Notes: generated by a model from the sequence alone, not told the origin. A DNA stretch of 64,000 nt from Acidobacteriota bacterium (GCA_028872955.1 JAGWNX010000003.1:38339-102338), one strand, 5' to 3'. Numbered from the stretch's first letter, positions 17,011 to 26,636 are shown. Program-made: numbers and translations.

Positions 17011-17823
17011 TCAGTACAGCTTGTAGGGCCGTCCGCGATACATACCCATCCGTTCTACAGAGCGGACGCGCATCAGCTGGAGCGCGACGTTGTCTCCGCC
17101 GTCGCTGTGGTTTGCAGCCTCCACCAGGCGCGATGCCGCCTCGCTCAGGTTGGGGGTGGAGCCTACGATGCGCGCAATCTCGCTATCAGACAATGCGCCG
17201 TGCAGGCCGTCCGAGCACTGCAGCAGAATGTCGGCCGGCGCAATCTCAACCAGGCGAGTATCGGGCGAGACAAACAGGTTGGTGCCCAGGCTGCGGGTCA
17301 ATACGTGGCGATTCAGCGAGGTGGCAGCGTCCTCTTTGCTGAGTACGCCCAGCCGCACCTGTTCGGCCACCAGCGTGTGGTCGCGGGTCAACTGGCTGGC
17401 CACGCCCTGCCGGATGAGGTAGCAGCGCGAGTCCCCGGCGTGGGCCACCACCGCACTGGCGTGGCGCAGCGCGCAGGCCACCACCGTCGTCGCCATCTTC
17501 CCGGATGGTTCGCCCGGGGCAGCAGTGGCAGATTGGCCAGTCTCGTAGACATCGGTGTTTGCGGACTGAACCAGGCGCGAGAGCAGCGAGGTGTGCGGCT
17601 CGGCGCTGGGGGCGCTGCTGAAGCCTGCCACCATGCTCTCAACCGCCACGCGCGAGGCAACTTCGCCACGCTGCTGTCCGCCGACGCCATCGGCCAGCAC
17701 AAACAGCCATCCGTGTGAGCGGACCTCGGCTTCGTTGCGGGGCAGAAAACAGTCGATCGAGTCCTCATTGTTCGTGCGAACACGACCCATATCGCTGATC
17801 TGTGCAAACTCGACGTCGAGCAT
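17011..17823 (-). CDS. PP2C-family Ser/Thr protein phosphatase
   Basis: A 270-residue PPM phosphatase with the metal-binding motifs in order: GRVRTNNEDS (Asp/Glu), ADGVGGQQRGEVAS, HAGDSRCYLIR, LLQCSDGLHGAL and GGDNVALQLMRV. There is no membrane segment. The start at 17823 gives the usual MLDVEFAQISDMGRVRTNNED opening. It precedes the kinase gene and should remove phosphate from that kinase and its substrates. Confidence 0.92.
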   Translation of the reverse strand: MLDVEFAQISDMGRVRTNNEDSIDCFLPRNEAEVRSHGWLFVLADGVGGQQRGEVASRVAVESMVAGFSSAPSAEPHTSLLSRLVQSANTDVYETGQSATAAPGEPSGKMATTVVACALRHASAVVAHAGDSRCYLIRQGVASQLTRDHTLVAEQVRLGVLSKEDAATSLNRHVLTRSLGTNLFVSPDTRLVEIAPADILLQCSDGLHGALSDSEIARIVGSTPNLSEAASRLVEAANHSDGGDNVALQLMRVRSVERMGMYRGRPYKLY

Positions 17824-17904
17824 AAGACCTGTTGTAACGGCTGGGGTGAGGGGATGCAACCCTGGCAGGGGGGTGCACCTGCATGGCAAAGATAGAGGGC
17901 AAAG

Positions 17905-17939
17905 CTCAGGGGCGGCACCCTGCCGGTACCGCCCCTGAG
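17905..17939 (-). terminator. Hairpin terminator after the APC permease gene
   Basis: CTCAGGGGCGG pairs with CCGCCCCTGAG (11 bp), with a further ACC/GGT pairing inside. The structure lies 17 bp beyond the permease stop on the minus strand and is followed there by CTTT, a weak U-tract. Confidence 0.6.
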
Positions 17940-17955
17940 GTGAAGCCGGTTGCGG

Positions 17956-19758
17956 TTAGCTCACCTGCGGACGAGCCGTGACCAGGTGGCTCTTGCCGGC
18001 ACGCTTGTTGCGCATGACGAAGAAGATGCCGCCATAGATGCCCCACACCGCTGCAATGCCCAGCGCCGTGAGTGGCTCCATCTTGGTGCCGTAGCCCATG
18101 AAGGGACCGATGAGATAGAAGGCCATGCAGACGAGGTTGGCAACCAGGCCGAACATGGGAATGAGGAAGTGGCGCACGAAGCTGAACTCCGGACGGCCCT
18201 TGTAGGCCCGGTAGCAGAGGAAGCAGCTCATGCCGTAGAGCAGGAAGGTGCCGAAGTTTGACGTGAGCGTAACCGCCAGCAGGCTGTTTGGCAGAGACGC
18301 CATCTTATCGTGCGAGAAGTAGCCGACGCTGGAGAACAGACCATGCGGCAGCGCTGAGAGGGCAGCAGCCGACGGAGCGCCCGCATCACCAAAGGCCAGT
18401 GAGACGGCAACGCAGCCGACAATGGCCGAGATGACGGCCAGGGTCCAGATGGCGCGGTGCGGGGTCAGCGTCTTGTGGTGCAGCTTGCCCAGGTCGCCGT
18501 GCAGTTCATCGTCCTTGCCCATCGCGTAGGTCACGCGGGCGCCAGTGTTCATGCAGGAGAGCGTGGTGCCGATGATCGCAAGGAACACCGTAACCGCCTC
18601 GCCCAGCATGAAGATGCGGCCGTGGCCGGGACCAAGCAGCGCATCGCCCACGATCACCATCATGTCGCCGATGGGAGCCGCAGAACCCGCTGCACTCTGC
18701 ATGGTGTAGCCACTGTTCAGGAAGTAGTTGGCTGCGAAGTATTCAAAGAAGTAGAAGACGCAACCCTGAACCAGCAGCGACGTAATGACGGCGATGGGAA
18801 TATCCCGCTTGGCGTTCTTTGCCTCGTCGCCCATGGAGGTGACCGACTCAAAGCCGACCAGGATAAGGATGGCTACCGTGGCCTGAATAAAGACCCAGGC
18901 AAAGTTGTGCGGTGCGATGACGGACTTGGCGTTCTGGTGCGTCAGGAAGTTGCCCGAGGCGTCTGCCGCAGGGTAGCTGATGGTGTACGGAACCGGCTTG
19001 CCGGCAGCGTCCAGCTTGGGCTGTGGCACGTTGTTGGCGTCGCGCACAATGGTGTCCGTCGAGACTCCGTTGACGACCGACGTGGTGGTGGCGAACTGGT
19101 AGGTGTACGCCTCGCCGGTGGTGGAATCAAACTGGTAGGCAACCGAGCCGGGCGCGTGGTTGACGCGATATCCGATGGCGAGCACCGAGAACAGGATGAG
19201 CGCAGCGATCTGGATGACGTTGATGGCCAGGTTCACCGCCGTGGACGCATTGGCACCACGCGAGGCAATGTAGGCCACAGCAAACGAGAAGAGGACCGCT
19301 ACCAGCATCATGAAGATGACACCGGGGTTCGAGGCGCTCATGAAGTTGGGGTACAGGGTGCCCACCACGTAGCCGCAGAAGACGCCCATGACGCCGACCA
19401 TCACGCCCGGGTAGACCCAGTAGTAGAGGTGAGACGCCCAGCCCACGATGAACTTGGAGATGCGTGCGTACTTGAAGCCGGTATCGCTGTTCAGGAAGGC
19501 CTGCTCGGCAAAGAAGTAGGAGCTTCCGGAGCCGGGGTAAAGCTTAGCCATCTCGGCGTAGCACAGAGCCGTGGCCAGACAGAGCAGCAGGGCAAGTCCG
19601 ATTCCCATCCACATGGCGGGAGCGGTGGCGCCCGTAGTGGCCTGGATGTAGAAGGTGAGCCAGAGGAAGGCTCCGGGTGCAATCAACGCCATAGCGTTGC
19701 TCGTCAGCCCGGTCAGTCCCAAGGTTTTTTTCATTTCGCCAGTCGATACTTCGGCCAT
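17956..19758 (-). CDS. APC-superfamily amino-acid permease with a large inserted loop
   Basis: A 600-residue transporter with about 12 membrane segments, starting GLTGLTSNAMALIAPGAFLWLTF and including YPGSGSSYFFAEQAF and LILVGFESVTSMGDEAKNAKRDIP, as in amino-acid:cation symporters and antiporters. Between about 215 and 300 there is an unusual hydrophilic, Thr/Asp-rich loop of some 80 residues, probably extracellular. GGAGG precedes the ATG at 19758. A leader of about 200 nt with stable hairpins lies upstream. Substrate unknown. Confidence 0.88.
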   Translation of the reverse strand: MAEVSTGEMKKTLGLTGLTSNAMALIAPGAFLWLTFYIQATTGATAPAMWMGIGLALLLCLATALCYAEMAKLYPGSGSSYFFAEQAFLNSDTGFKYARISKFIVGWASHLYYWVYPGVMVGVMGVFCGYVVGTLYPNFMSASNPGVIFMMLVAVLFSFAVAYIASRGANASTAVNLAINVIQIAALILFSVLAIGYRVNHAPGSVAYQFDSTTGEAYTYQFATTTSVVNGVSTDTIVRDANNVPQPKLDAAGKPVPYTISYPAADASGNFLTHQNAKSVIAPHNFAWVFIQATVAILILVGFESVTSMGDEAKNAKRDIPIAVITSLLVQGCVFYFFEYFAANYFLNSGYTMQSAAGSAAPIGDMMVIVGDALLGPGHGRIFMLGEAVTVFLAIIGTTLSCMNTGARVTYAMGKDDELHGDLGKLHHKTLTPHRAIWTLAVISAIVGCVAVSLAFGDAGAPSAAALSALPHGLFSSVGYFSHDKMASLPNSLLAVTLTSNFGTFLLYGMSCFLCYRAYKGRPEFSFVRHFLIPMFGLVANLVCMAFYLIGPFMGYGTKMEPLTALGIAAVWGIYGGIFFVMRNKRAGKSHLVTARPQVS

Positions 19759-19930
19759 AAAGGTCCTCCATTCTCGTGTCGGATGGGCCAGCCGTGGCCG
19801 GACCGTTCCGCGTTGAACCTGAGGGAGCCAGACACTGCTGCCTTGTCCTGAGAAGGAGCGGGCACCGACACCTGGGCGTCGAGGCTGCTCTCGCAGAGAG
19901 CTGCATTTCTGGCTGTTCAGGTACGAAACG
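19759..19930 (-). promoter_or_regulatory. Structured 5' leader of the APC permease (candidate cis-regulatory RNA)
   Basis: In the 390-bp gap 19759-20148 no convincing gene is seen. On the minus strand the leader can form GCTCTC-TGC-GAGAGC, a CGAC/GTCG stem and a GGCC/GGCC hairpin close to the ribosome-binding site. It could be a riboswitch or an attenuator, but it matches no class I can name with confidence. Confidence 0.3.
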
Positions 19931-20136
19931 CATGATAGCCAAGTGTTTGATAAATAGGCGTATATAACGAATTTTGATGCTTGGCATTAGGGTGCTGCAG
20001 GGCGGTGTCAGGCACCTGTCGCAGCCGGATTCGGCATTTGTCCGGCTTTCGTTGGCATTTCTCCATCTCTGTGTCGTCGCCCCCGGCTGGACCGGTATGA
20101 CGCTTTTGGGGAGTAGAGCAAGCCGGGCGCGATTGC

Positions 20137-20142
20137 TAGACT
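20137..20142 (+). promoter_or_regulatory. -10 box six bases before a start codon (predicted leaderless start)
   Basis: TAGACT is followed by exactly six bases and the ATG at 20149, so transcription would begin at or next to the A of the start codon. No convincing -35 box is visible. Confidence 0.35.
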
Positions 20143-20148
20143 CCGCGT

Positions 20149-20391
20149 ATGTTGTGTCCGACCGGAAAGCAGTTGAAGCGTTCCCTGGATGGAGCCGCCG
20201 CAGAGCTGGCGAAGGCGAAGCAGGACCTTGCCAACCCGGAGCTGTCGTCGCTGGTGCGCGAACGCGTCCTGCTCAAGGCGCAGGAGAGCCACCGCAGCTC
20301 CAGCCGCACCTTTCTGGACCACAAGGCCTCCTGCTCTACCTGCCGCACCCGCGACAGCGTGATCCGTCCTCGGTACCCACTCCCGAACTAG
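20149..20391 (+). CDS. Small hypothetical protein, Ala/Lys-rich helical
   Basis: An 80-residue frame starting MLCPTGKQLKRSLDGAAAEL. The middle (about 13-48) is strongly helical and could form a coiled coil; a CSTC pair lies near residue 62. No family is recognised. Support for a real gene is the protein-like composition and a -10 box spaced for leaderless expression. It lies alone between the permease leader and the TonB receptor. Confidence 0.4.
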   Translation: MLCPTGKQLKRSLDGAAAELAKAKQDLANPELSSLVRERVLLKAQESHRSSSRTFLDHKASCSTCRTRDSVIRPRYPLPN

Positions 20392-20650
20392 CGGTCAGTC
20401 CGCAGGGTCGTCTCCGCCAAGCCGACCGTGCCTCTGAGCTGCGCGGCGCTACGCCCTGGGGTCCCGGGTGCCAACGTCAGATACTCGCAAACTTACAGTC
20501 CGCGGCCGTGGCCTGCGCCGGGCTCGCATTGCTGCAGCGCAAAGCCGCATCTGGTGGGCCGCGACGGGTAGGCAGGCAGCGCCACGCACATGATTGGACG
20601 GACCAACAGCGGGCCACGATGCTGGTTGCATTCCGCTCCGAAATATAGGG
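20392..20650. other. Intergenic stretch without recognised gene
   Basis: Between the small hypothetical gene and the receptor promoter I see only short frames in several phases, no stable hairpin with a U-tract and no repeat. It may be untranslated sequence or a decayed gene. Confidence 0.4.
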
Positions 20651-20680
20651 TTGACGTTCTCCTTCGCTCGCTGCTAGGGT
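20651..20680 (+). promoter_or_regulatory. Candidate promoter of the TonB receptor gene
   Basis: TTGACG (20651-20656) lies 18 bp before TAGGGT (20675-20680). Ten bases further is AGTTCAAACAA (20690-20700), an 11-mer that recurs at 27532-27542 upstream of the Gfo/Idh gene. Confidence 0.42.
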
Positions 20681-20749
20681 TTCGTTCGCAGTTCAAACAA
20701 TACAAACAAAATTCTGCTGTGCATGTTGTTTTGGTTCAGGAGGAAGGCC

Positions 20750-23700
20750 ATGAAGGAACGCAGAACTCTTGCTGTTGTCTCTCTCGTGTTGATGCTGTTG
20801 CTGGTAGCGCCAGTGCAGCTGCTGGCACAGGCGGTGAGCGCCACCCTGCTGGGTACCGTGCAGGACAGCACGGGGGCCGCAGTGCCCAATGCGAAGATCA
20901 CCGCAATCGAGACCGCCACCAGCACCCGTCACGATACGGTGACCAATGAGAGCGGGAACTACTCGCTGCCTGACCTGCCGCCGGGCACCTACAGCATTAC
21001 GGTGGAGGCGACAGGCTTCAAGAAGCAGACGCAGCAGAACGTCGATCTGCTGGTGAACACCTCCACCCGTGTAGACCTGGGACTGGTCCCCGGCAGCGTG
21101 AACGAGACGGTGCTGGTAACCACCGCGCCGCCGCTGCTGCAGACAGATCGCGCCGACATCAGCACCAAGCTGGAGCAGGGACAGATCGCTGCGCTGCCCT
21201 TGAGCGGCACACGCAACTTCCAGTCGCTGCTGAACCTGGTGCCCGGTACGACCCCTGCAACCTTCCCTCACTCGCAGTTCTTCAACGCGCAGTCGGCGCT
21301 GGCCACGCAGGCAAACGGCATCTCGCGTCTGGGCAATCTCTACCAGATCGAGGGTATTGACGACGACGAGCGCACGGGTCTGCTGCAGATCATCATTCCG
21401 CCGGCCGAGGCGATTCAGTCGGTAGACATCTCGACGAACAACTTTGAGGCGGAGCTTGGCCGCGCCACGGGCGCAGTCACCAACGTCATTCTGAAGTCTG
21501 GTACCAACGCCTTCCACGGCTCAGCCTTCGAGTACATCCAGAACAGCGCCGCCAACGCTCGCTCGTACTTCAGCGGACCGCTGGGGCACCTCTCCTACAA
21601 CTACTTCGGCGGCAGCCTGGGTGGTCCCATCCTGAAGAACAAGCTCTTCTTCTTTGCGGATTACCTCGGCACGACCGACCACGAGAAGCTCTCCAGCACT
21701 TTCACCATTCCGGATGCCCGCTACTACGCCAACAATGGCAGCGGCTATATCGACCTGAGCGCAGCGCTTGGTGCAACCAACTCTTCGGGCTTCAAGACGG
21801 GCCAGATCTTTGACCCCTCGACCGGCAATGGTACTGCCAGCTCGCCTCGCACACCGTTTGCGAATAACCTGATTCCGATCAACCGCGTGAATCCGGTCTC
21901 GCTTGCGATCCTGCAGGGCATCAACGCCGCGGCGGCGCAGTATGGCACGCTGAACAGCAACACGCCGTTGAGCAACCCCTCCAACAACTACACCACCCGG
22001 CTGCCGTTTACCAAGGGCACCAACAGCGTGGATGGCAAGATCGACTACACCATCGACGAAAAGGACCACCTGAGCGGGCGCTATAGTCTGCAGAAGGTGA
22101 ATACCTTCCAGGCTGCCGCGTTCGGCCCGGCGCTGGGCGGCCCGGCCGGCGGCGGCTTTGAGGGGACGGGAAATCAGACCTCCTACAGCACCGGCCTGAA
22201 CTACGAGCGGGTCTTCTCGCCCACGCTCTTCAGCGAGTTGCGCTTCGGCGTGGCGCATCTGAAGAACGTGGCGCAGCCAAACGACTACGGCACCAACGAC
22301 GCCACGAACCTGGGCATTCCGGGAGTCAATATTGCCGGGCAGCCGTTTACTACAGGTCAGGTCGGCATCTCCATCTCTGGCTTTACCGGGAATCTGGTGG
22401 GCTACTCTGCGTCGATGCCCTGGATTCGTGCCGAGTCCAACATCGACGTGGTGAATAACTGGACCAAGGTTGTGCGCAACCACACGCTCAAGTTTGGTGC
22501 GGACGTGCGGCGCGTGCGTGACGACCTGTTGCAGGACCAGACCTTCAGCCCGCGCGGCGTCTTCAACTTCCAGGACGTGCAGACCTCGCAGGCTGGCGCG
22601 GCCACCAACATCGCAAACGACATCGCCAGCTTCCTGCTGGACCAGCCCTACCAGGTAGGACGCGACCTGAACACCTTCTTCCCGGCCTATCGCCAGTGGT
22701 GGATCTTTGCCTATGCCGCGGACAAGTGGCAGGCGACGCCTAAGCTGACGGTCGACCTCGGCCTGCGCTGGGAGTTCTACCCACCGGCCACGCCGAAGAT
22801 CGCTGGCGGCTTCTCGAACTACGACCCAGTCAACAACCAGTTGGTGATTGCGGGCGTAGGCGGTAACCCGTCGAACCTGGGGATGAAGACGCAGTACCGC
22901 TACTTTGCGCCACGCACGGGCTTCTCCTACCGCGTGACGGACTCGACGGTCATCCGCGGCGGCTTTGGCATCAGCTACACGCCGTACCCTGACAACAACT
23001 ACGCCTTCAACTACCCGGTGCGCGCCAACAACAGCTATGGCCCTGCAGGCAGCTCCGCCTTCACGCCCGCGGTCCTGGCCGATGGCGTCACCACAGCGAC
23101 CTTCCAGGCTGGCTTCCCCGCGCCTGTGCCGGTTGCCATTCCATCCAACGGCATCATTCCCACTACGACACCGCAGCTGGTGACGCAGTCTTACTTTGTG
23201 GTGCCGACCAACTTCAAGAATCCCTACGTCGAGTCCTGGAACGCGGCCTTGCAGCAGGCCCTGCCGGGCAACATGTCGCTGCAGGTGGCCTATGTCGCTA
23301 ACCACGGCGTAGACCTCGGCTCCGGTCAGAACATCAACCTGCCCAGCACCTACGGGGGCGGCGCGGCCTCGGATCCGGAGTACAACTGCGTCGGCTGTGC
23401 CTCCAATGTGCATCGCACGGCGGCCACCAACGTCATCTTCCTGCCGTTCTCGTCGAACTACCAGTCGCTGCAGGTACAGCTCAACCGTCGCATGACGAAT
23501 GGCCTGGCCTTTGGCACCTCCTTCACCTGGGGCAAGGCCCTCGGATACATCAGTGGCGACGATGGCGGGCTTATCTTCTTCATCAATCAGCGGCGCAACT
23601 ATGCTCCGTTGGACTTTGACCGGACGATTAACTACGAGCAGAGTGTGACCTATGAGCTGCCCTTTGGCCGTGGTCACAGCCATCTCAACTCCGGCGTCGG

Positions 23701-24220
23701 CGCGCAGGTGCTGGGCGGCTGGAAGCTCTCGGCGATCGTCTCTGCTGTGACAGGCACTCCCTTCACGGTCTTTGCCAGCGGTGGCACGCTGAACACGCCG
23801 GGCACGTCGCAGACGGCGACGCTGAGCGGACCGTATCGGGTCACGCATGGTGTCGGCACCAGCACGCACTGGTTCGATCCCACTTCGTTCACGCAGCCTG
23901 CAGGTTGCCCAACCACCGGTTGCACGGCGCAGAATGTGGTGCTGGGCAATACGGGGCGCAACCAGTTCCGCGGACCTGGCTACATCTCAGATAATCTCTC
24001 GCTGTTCAAGAGCTTTACTCTGTACCGCGAGGCTGCAGTGGAGACCCGCTTTGATGCGTTCCAGATGAGCAACACGCCACAGTTTGCCAATCCAAACTCG
24101 GGCAGCATCTCGGCATCAAACTTTGGTCAGGTCACTGGCACGCTGGGCAGCGGCCAGGGCAGTGTAAACGGCATTGGTGGTGGACGAGCCCTGCAGGCTT
24201 CGGTTCGCTTCTCCTTCTAA
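20750..24220 (+). CDS. Oar-type TonB-dependent outer-membrane receptor
   Basis: A 1156-residue outer-membrane receptor. A signal peptide (about 1-28, ending LLAQA) precedes a carboxypeptidase-regulatory-like beta domain (about 30-110: GTVQDSTGAAVPNAKITAIE, NESGNYSLPDLPPGTYSITV), a plug-like region (to about 250) and a long beta-barrel ending ASVRFSF. This architecture is expanded in Acidobacteriota and takes up polymers or oligosaccharides with TonB energy; the ligand cannot be read from sequence. AGGAGG lies just before the ATG at 20750. Sugar-acid genes follow, suggesting a plant-saccharide ligand. A 12-bp hairpin follows the stop. Confidence 0.95.
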   Translation: MKERRTLAVVSLVLMLLLVAPVQLLAQAVSATLLGTVQDSTGAAVPNAKITAIETATSTRHDTVTNESGNYSLPDLPPGTYSITVEATGFKKQTQQNVDLLVNTSTRVDLGLVPGSVNETVLVTTAPPLLQTDRADISTKLEQGQIAALPLSGTRNFQSLLNLVPGTTPATFPHSQFFNAQSALATQANGISRLGNLYQIEGIDDDERTGLLQIIIPPAEAIQSVDISTNNFEAELGRATGAVTNVILKSGTNAFHGSAFEYIQNSAANARSYFSGPLGHLSYNYFGGSLGGPILKNKLFFFADYLGTTDHEKLSSTFTIPDARYYANNGSGYIDLSAALGATNSSGFKTGQIFDPSTGNGTASSPRTPFANNLIPINRVNPVSLAILQGINAAAAQYGTLNSNTPLSNPSNNYTTRLPFTKGTNSVDGKIDYTIDEKDHLSGRYSLQKVNTFQAAAFGPALGGPAGGGFEGTGNQTSYSTGLNYERVFSPTLFSELRFGVAHLKNVAQPNDYGTNDATNLGIPGVNIAGQPFTTGQVGISISGFTGNLVGYSASMPWIRAESNIDVVNNWTKVVRNHTLKFGADVRRVRDDLLQDQTFSPRGVFNFQDVQTSQAGAATNIANDIASFLLDQPYQVGRDLNTFFPAYRQWWIFAYAADKWQATPKLTVDLGLRWEFYPPATPKIAGGFSNYDPVNNQLVIAGVGGNPSNLGMKTQYRYFAPRTGFSYRVTDSTVIRGGFGISYTPYPDNNYAFNYPVRANNSYGPAGSSAFTPAVLADGVTTATFQAGFPAPVPVAIPSNGIIPTTTPQLVTQSYFVVPTNFKNPYVESWNAALQQALPGNMSLQVAYVANHGVDLGSGQNINLPSTYGGGAASDPEYNCVGCASNVHRTAATNVIFLPFSSNYQSLQVQLNRRMTNGLAFGTSFTWGKALGYISGDDGGLIFFINQRRNYAPLDFDRTINYEQSVTYELPFGRGHSHLNSGVGAQVLGGWKLSAIVSAVTGTPFTVFASGGTLNTPGTSQTATLSGPYRVTHGVGTSTHWFDPTSFTQPAGCPTTGCTAQNVVLGNTGRNQFRGPGYISDNLSLFKSFTLYREAAVETRFDAFQMSNTPQFANPNSGSISASNFGQVTGTLGSGQGSVNGIGGGRALQASVRFSF

Positions 24221-24246
24221 CCCATAACCGCAACCCTGGCGGAGTA

Positions 24247-24282
24247 CGAACCGGCTGCGAGCGCCAACTTGCAGCCGGTTCG
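24247..24282 (+). terminator. 12-bp hairpin after the TonB receptor gene
   Basis: CGAACCGGCTGC (24247-24258) and GCAGCCGGTTCG (24271-24282) are perfectly complementary around a 12-nt loop, 26 bp after the receptor stop. There is no U-tract, so it may act as a Rho-dependent end, an mRNA 3' stabiliser or a partial terminator. Confidence 0.45.
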
Positions 24283-24349
24283 CCTAAGCCGCACACAATT
24301 TGACCCAGGCACAACGAAATTCAGAGTCAACCCAAGTGAGGAGCAGACC

Positions 24350-25315
24350 ATGCAGCTGACACGTCGTGCATTTGGACAAGGAGCGCTGGCCGCCGCATGG
24401 ATGCTCGCTTCGCGCCGAGCCTGGAGTCTCTCCTCAAAATTCTTCCGTGTCGGCGTTATCTCCGACGAGATCTCGCAGGACTTTGACCACGCCTGCTTTA
24501 TTGCCGCACGCGAGTTTGGCCTGCAGTGGGTGGAGCTGCGCGGTCTTTGGTCGAAGAGCGTGCTCGACCTGACGGAGCAGGAGCACGCCGAGGCGCAGCG
24601 CGTGCTGTCGCGCTATGGCCTGCAGGTTACGGATATCGCCAGTCCGCTGTTCAAGGTGGATTGGCCCTACGCGCCGCCGACCCAGCATGCTAAGCCCGGC
24701 CCGCGCCCCGCGGCGGAGGCCGTCTTTGCCGGGCAGCAGCAGGTGCTGGAGAAGAGCATCGCTGCCGCCAAGCGGTTTGGCACCGATAAGGTGCGCTGCT
24801 TTGACTTCTGGCGCATCGAGGATCAGGCGCCGCACCGCAAGGCGATTGACGCCAAGCTGGCAGAGGCCGCCGCGACCTGTGGCCGGTCAGGTGTGCTGCT
24901 GGTGCTTGAGAACGAGTTCGAATGCAACACCGCGACCGGACGCGAGGCGGCGGCAACCCTGGCAGCTACGCCCTCGCCCCACCTGGCGCTGAACTGGGAC
25001 CCAGCCAACGCTGTGATGCTGGGTGAGATGGATGCCTTTCCTGGGGCCTGGCAGCTGCTGCCAAAGCATCGCATCCACCACTGCCATGTGAAGAATGCGG
25101 TGGTGGGGCCCAACGGCAAGGTTGCCTGGGCTCCTGTAGGCCAGGGCGTGCTGGACTGGACCGCACAGTTCCGCGCACTGGCGCGGGTTGGCTACCGCGG
25201 TGCCGTCAGCCTGGAGACGCACTGGCACGGCGGCGGGACACCCGAGGAGAGCAGCCGTCAGAGCTGGGCCGGCATGAAGCAGACCCTGGTGGACTCTGGC
25301 TGCGCAACGGCATAG
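24350..25315 (+). CDS. Exported sugar phosphate isomerase/epimerase-like TIM barrel protein
   Basis: A 321-residue AP-endonuclease-2/xylose-isomerase-like TIM barrel. The N-terminus carries a twin-arginine signal (TRRAFGQGALAAAWMLAS), so it should be exported folded with its metal. Candidate metal ligands follow the family order: Glu in LENEFE, Asp in NWDPAN, His in HHCHVKN and Glu in SLETHW. Members isomerise or epimerise free sugars or inositols. The ATG at 24350 is chosen because it starts the Tat signal. Downstream ROK, FAH and Gfo/Idh genes point to a saccharide pathway. Confidence 0.85.
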   Translation: MQLTRRAFGQGALAAAWMLASRRAWSLSSKFFRVGVISDEISQDFDHACFIAAREFGLQWVELRGLWSKSVLDLTEQEHAEAQRVLSRYGLQVTDIASPLFKVDWPYAPPTQHAKPGPRPAAEAVFAGQQQVLEKSIAAAKRFGTDKVRCFDFWRIEDQAPHRKAIDAKLAEAAATCGRSGVLLVLENEFECNTATGREAAATLAATPSPHLALNWDPANAVMLGEMDAFPGAWQLLPKHRIHHCHVKNAVVGPNGKVAWAPVGQGVLDWTAQFRALARVGYRGAVSLETHWHGGGTPEESSRQSWAGMKQTLVDSGCATA

Positions 25316-25435
25316 CGCTGCGTCTGAATTTGCGGGATAGCGCCGTGTTCCGTTACTTTGAAGACTCCCCGCACCCGGCCATGCTCGGCAGTTGCTGAGG
25401 CAAGAGAACCGCAGGAGAGTCCACCAACCTAACGT

Positions 25436-26590
25436 ATGAATCGCATTCTGAGTGGAACGCAATCCGCATCGAACAAGACTCCCCGGCGGATCAATCGCAA
25501 TCTGCTGTTCAATCTCATCCGGACCAAGCAGCCGATCTCGCGCGCCGACCTGGCGCGCCTCAGCGGTCTGCAGCGCAGCACCGTCTCACTCATCGTGGAA
25601 GAACTTATCGCGGAGCGCTGGATCTTCGAAGGCGCCTCCGGACACCTGCCCCGCGGCCGACGTCCGACGATGATCGAGCTCAACGAGCAGCGTGCGATCG
25701 TAGCCCTCGATATTCATCCGGCGCAGACGACAGTGGCGATCGTTGACCTGGGCGGACGCATTCTGGCGCAGAGCGTGATCGAGCTGCCGCAGGATGGCAA
25801 AAAGGCCTTGACCGCTATCGTAGCTGGCGTGCGCCGCATGATGGCCGCACACAAGGAGAAGTCCTTTGACGGCATCGGCATCTGTCTGCCGGGCCGTACC
25901 GACCTGCAGTCGCAGAAGCTGATCTTTGCCCCGAACCTGAAGTGGCCCGTGCTGGCCATCAAGGCTCGCATGGAGCGGGCTACCGGGCTACGCGTTGCCA
26001 TGGACAACGTGGCCAATGCCTGCGCCTTGAGCGAGGTCTGGTTTGGCGATAGCGACCGCACGCACGATCTGGTGCTGGTGAACGTCTCCGAAGGCATCGG
26101 CACGGGCATCATTGCCAACGGACAGTTGCTGCGCGGCGACAGCGGTCTGGCCGGAGAGTTTGGTCACGTCGAGATTCAGCCTGATGGACCACAGTGTGCC
26201 TGCGGCAATCTCGGCTGCTGGGAGACCCTTGCCTCCAACCGCGCGGCGCTGCGTTACTACCGCGAACTGGTGCCCGGCAGCAGCAAGCTGACCTTCGCCG
26301 GGCTCATCAAGCTGGCCCAGGCTGGCGACAAGTCCGCAGTCGAGGCGCTGACCCGGATGGCTCGCCAGCTGGCACGCGGCATTCGCATGATCATGTCGTC
26401 GCTCTCTCCGGGCGAGATCGTCGTCGTCGGCGATGTGACGGCGATGTGGCATCTGATCGGGCCGGTTGTCGAGGCCGAGATCAGGAAGAACTCGATCTCG
26501 CGCCTGCCCGTGCTTCGTCCGGCGTACGACGGCAACGCGGCAAGACTGCGCAGCGCGGTCGCGTTATTCTTGAGTGAAGGCACGGTGTAG
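25436..26590 (+). CDS. ROK-family transcriptional regulator (NagC/XylR type)
   Basis: A 384-residue ROK protein with an N-terminal winged helix (RNLLFNLIRTKQPISRADLARL, QRSTVSLIVEELI) and a sugar-kinase-like domain (ALDIHPAQTTVAIVDLGG, GEGIGTGII-like strand). The zinc motif is intact: GEFGHVEI, then CACGNLGCWE with three cysteines. Such proteins repress sugar genes until a sugar or sugar phosphate binds. Likely targets are the receptor, isomerase, FAH and Gfo/Idh genes around it. No strong ribosome-binding site precedes the ATG at 25436. Confidence 0.92.
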   Translation: MNRILSGTQSASNKTPRRINRNLLFNLIRTKQPISRADLARLSGLQRSTVSLIVEELIAERWIFEGASGHLPRGRRPTMIELNEQRAIVALDIHPAQTTVAIVDLGGRILAQSVIELPQDGKKALTAIVAGVRRMMAAHKEKSFDGIGICLPGRTDLQSQKLIFAPNLKWPVLAIKARMERATGLRVAMDNVANACALSEVWFGDSDRTHDLVLVNVSEGIGTGIIANGQLLRGDSGLAGEFGHVEIQPDGPQCACGNLGCWETLASNRAALRYYRELVPGSSKLTFAGLIKLAQAGDKSAVEALTRMARQLARGIRMIMSSLSPGEIVVVGDVTAMWHLIGPVVEAEIRKNSISRLPVLRPAYDGNAARLRSAVALFLSEGTV

Positions 26591-26636
26591 TTTTCACAGG
26601 CACCATAGCCATTCAGCACGTAAAAGGGAGTCTTCC

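Noticed and set aside
19759..19930. Glycine-riboswitch-like string CTCAGGACAAGG in the permease leader
   Set aside because: The conserved CCGAAG core and the tandem aptamer layout are missing; only a short similarity remains.
21521..23869. A 782-codon open frame antisense to the TonB receptor gene
   Set aside because: Arg/Val/Gly-rich composition without any family motif, fully covered by the receptor; a shadow of GC-rich codon use.
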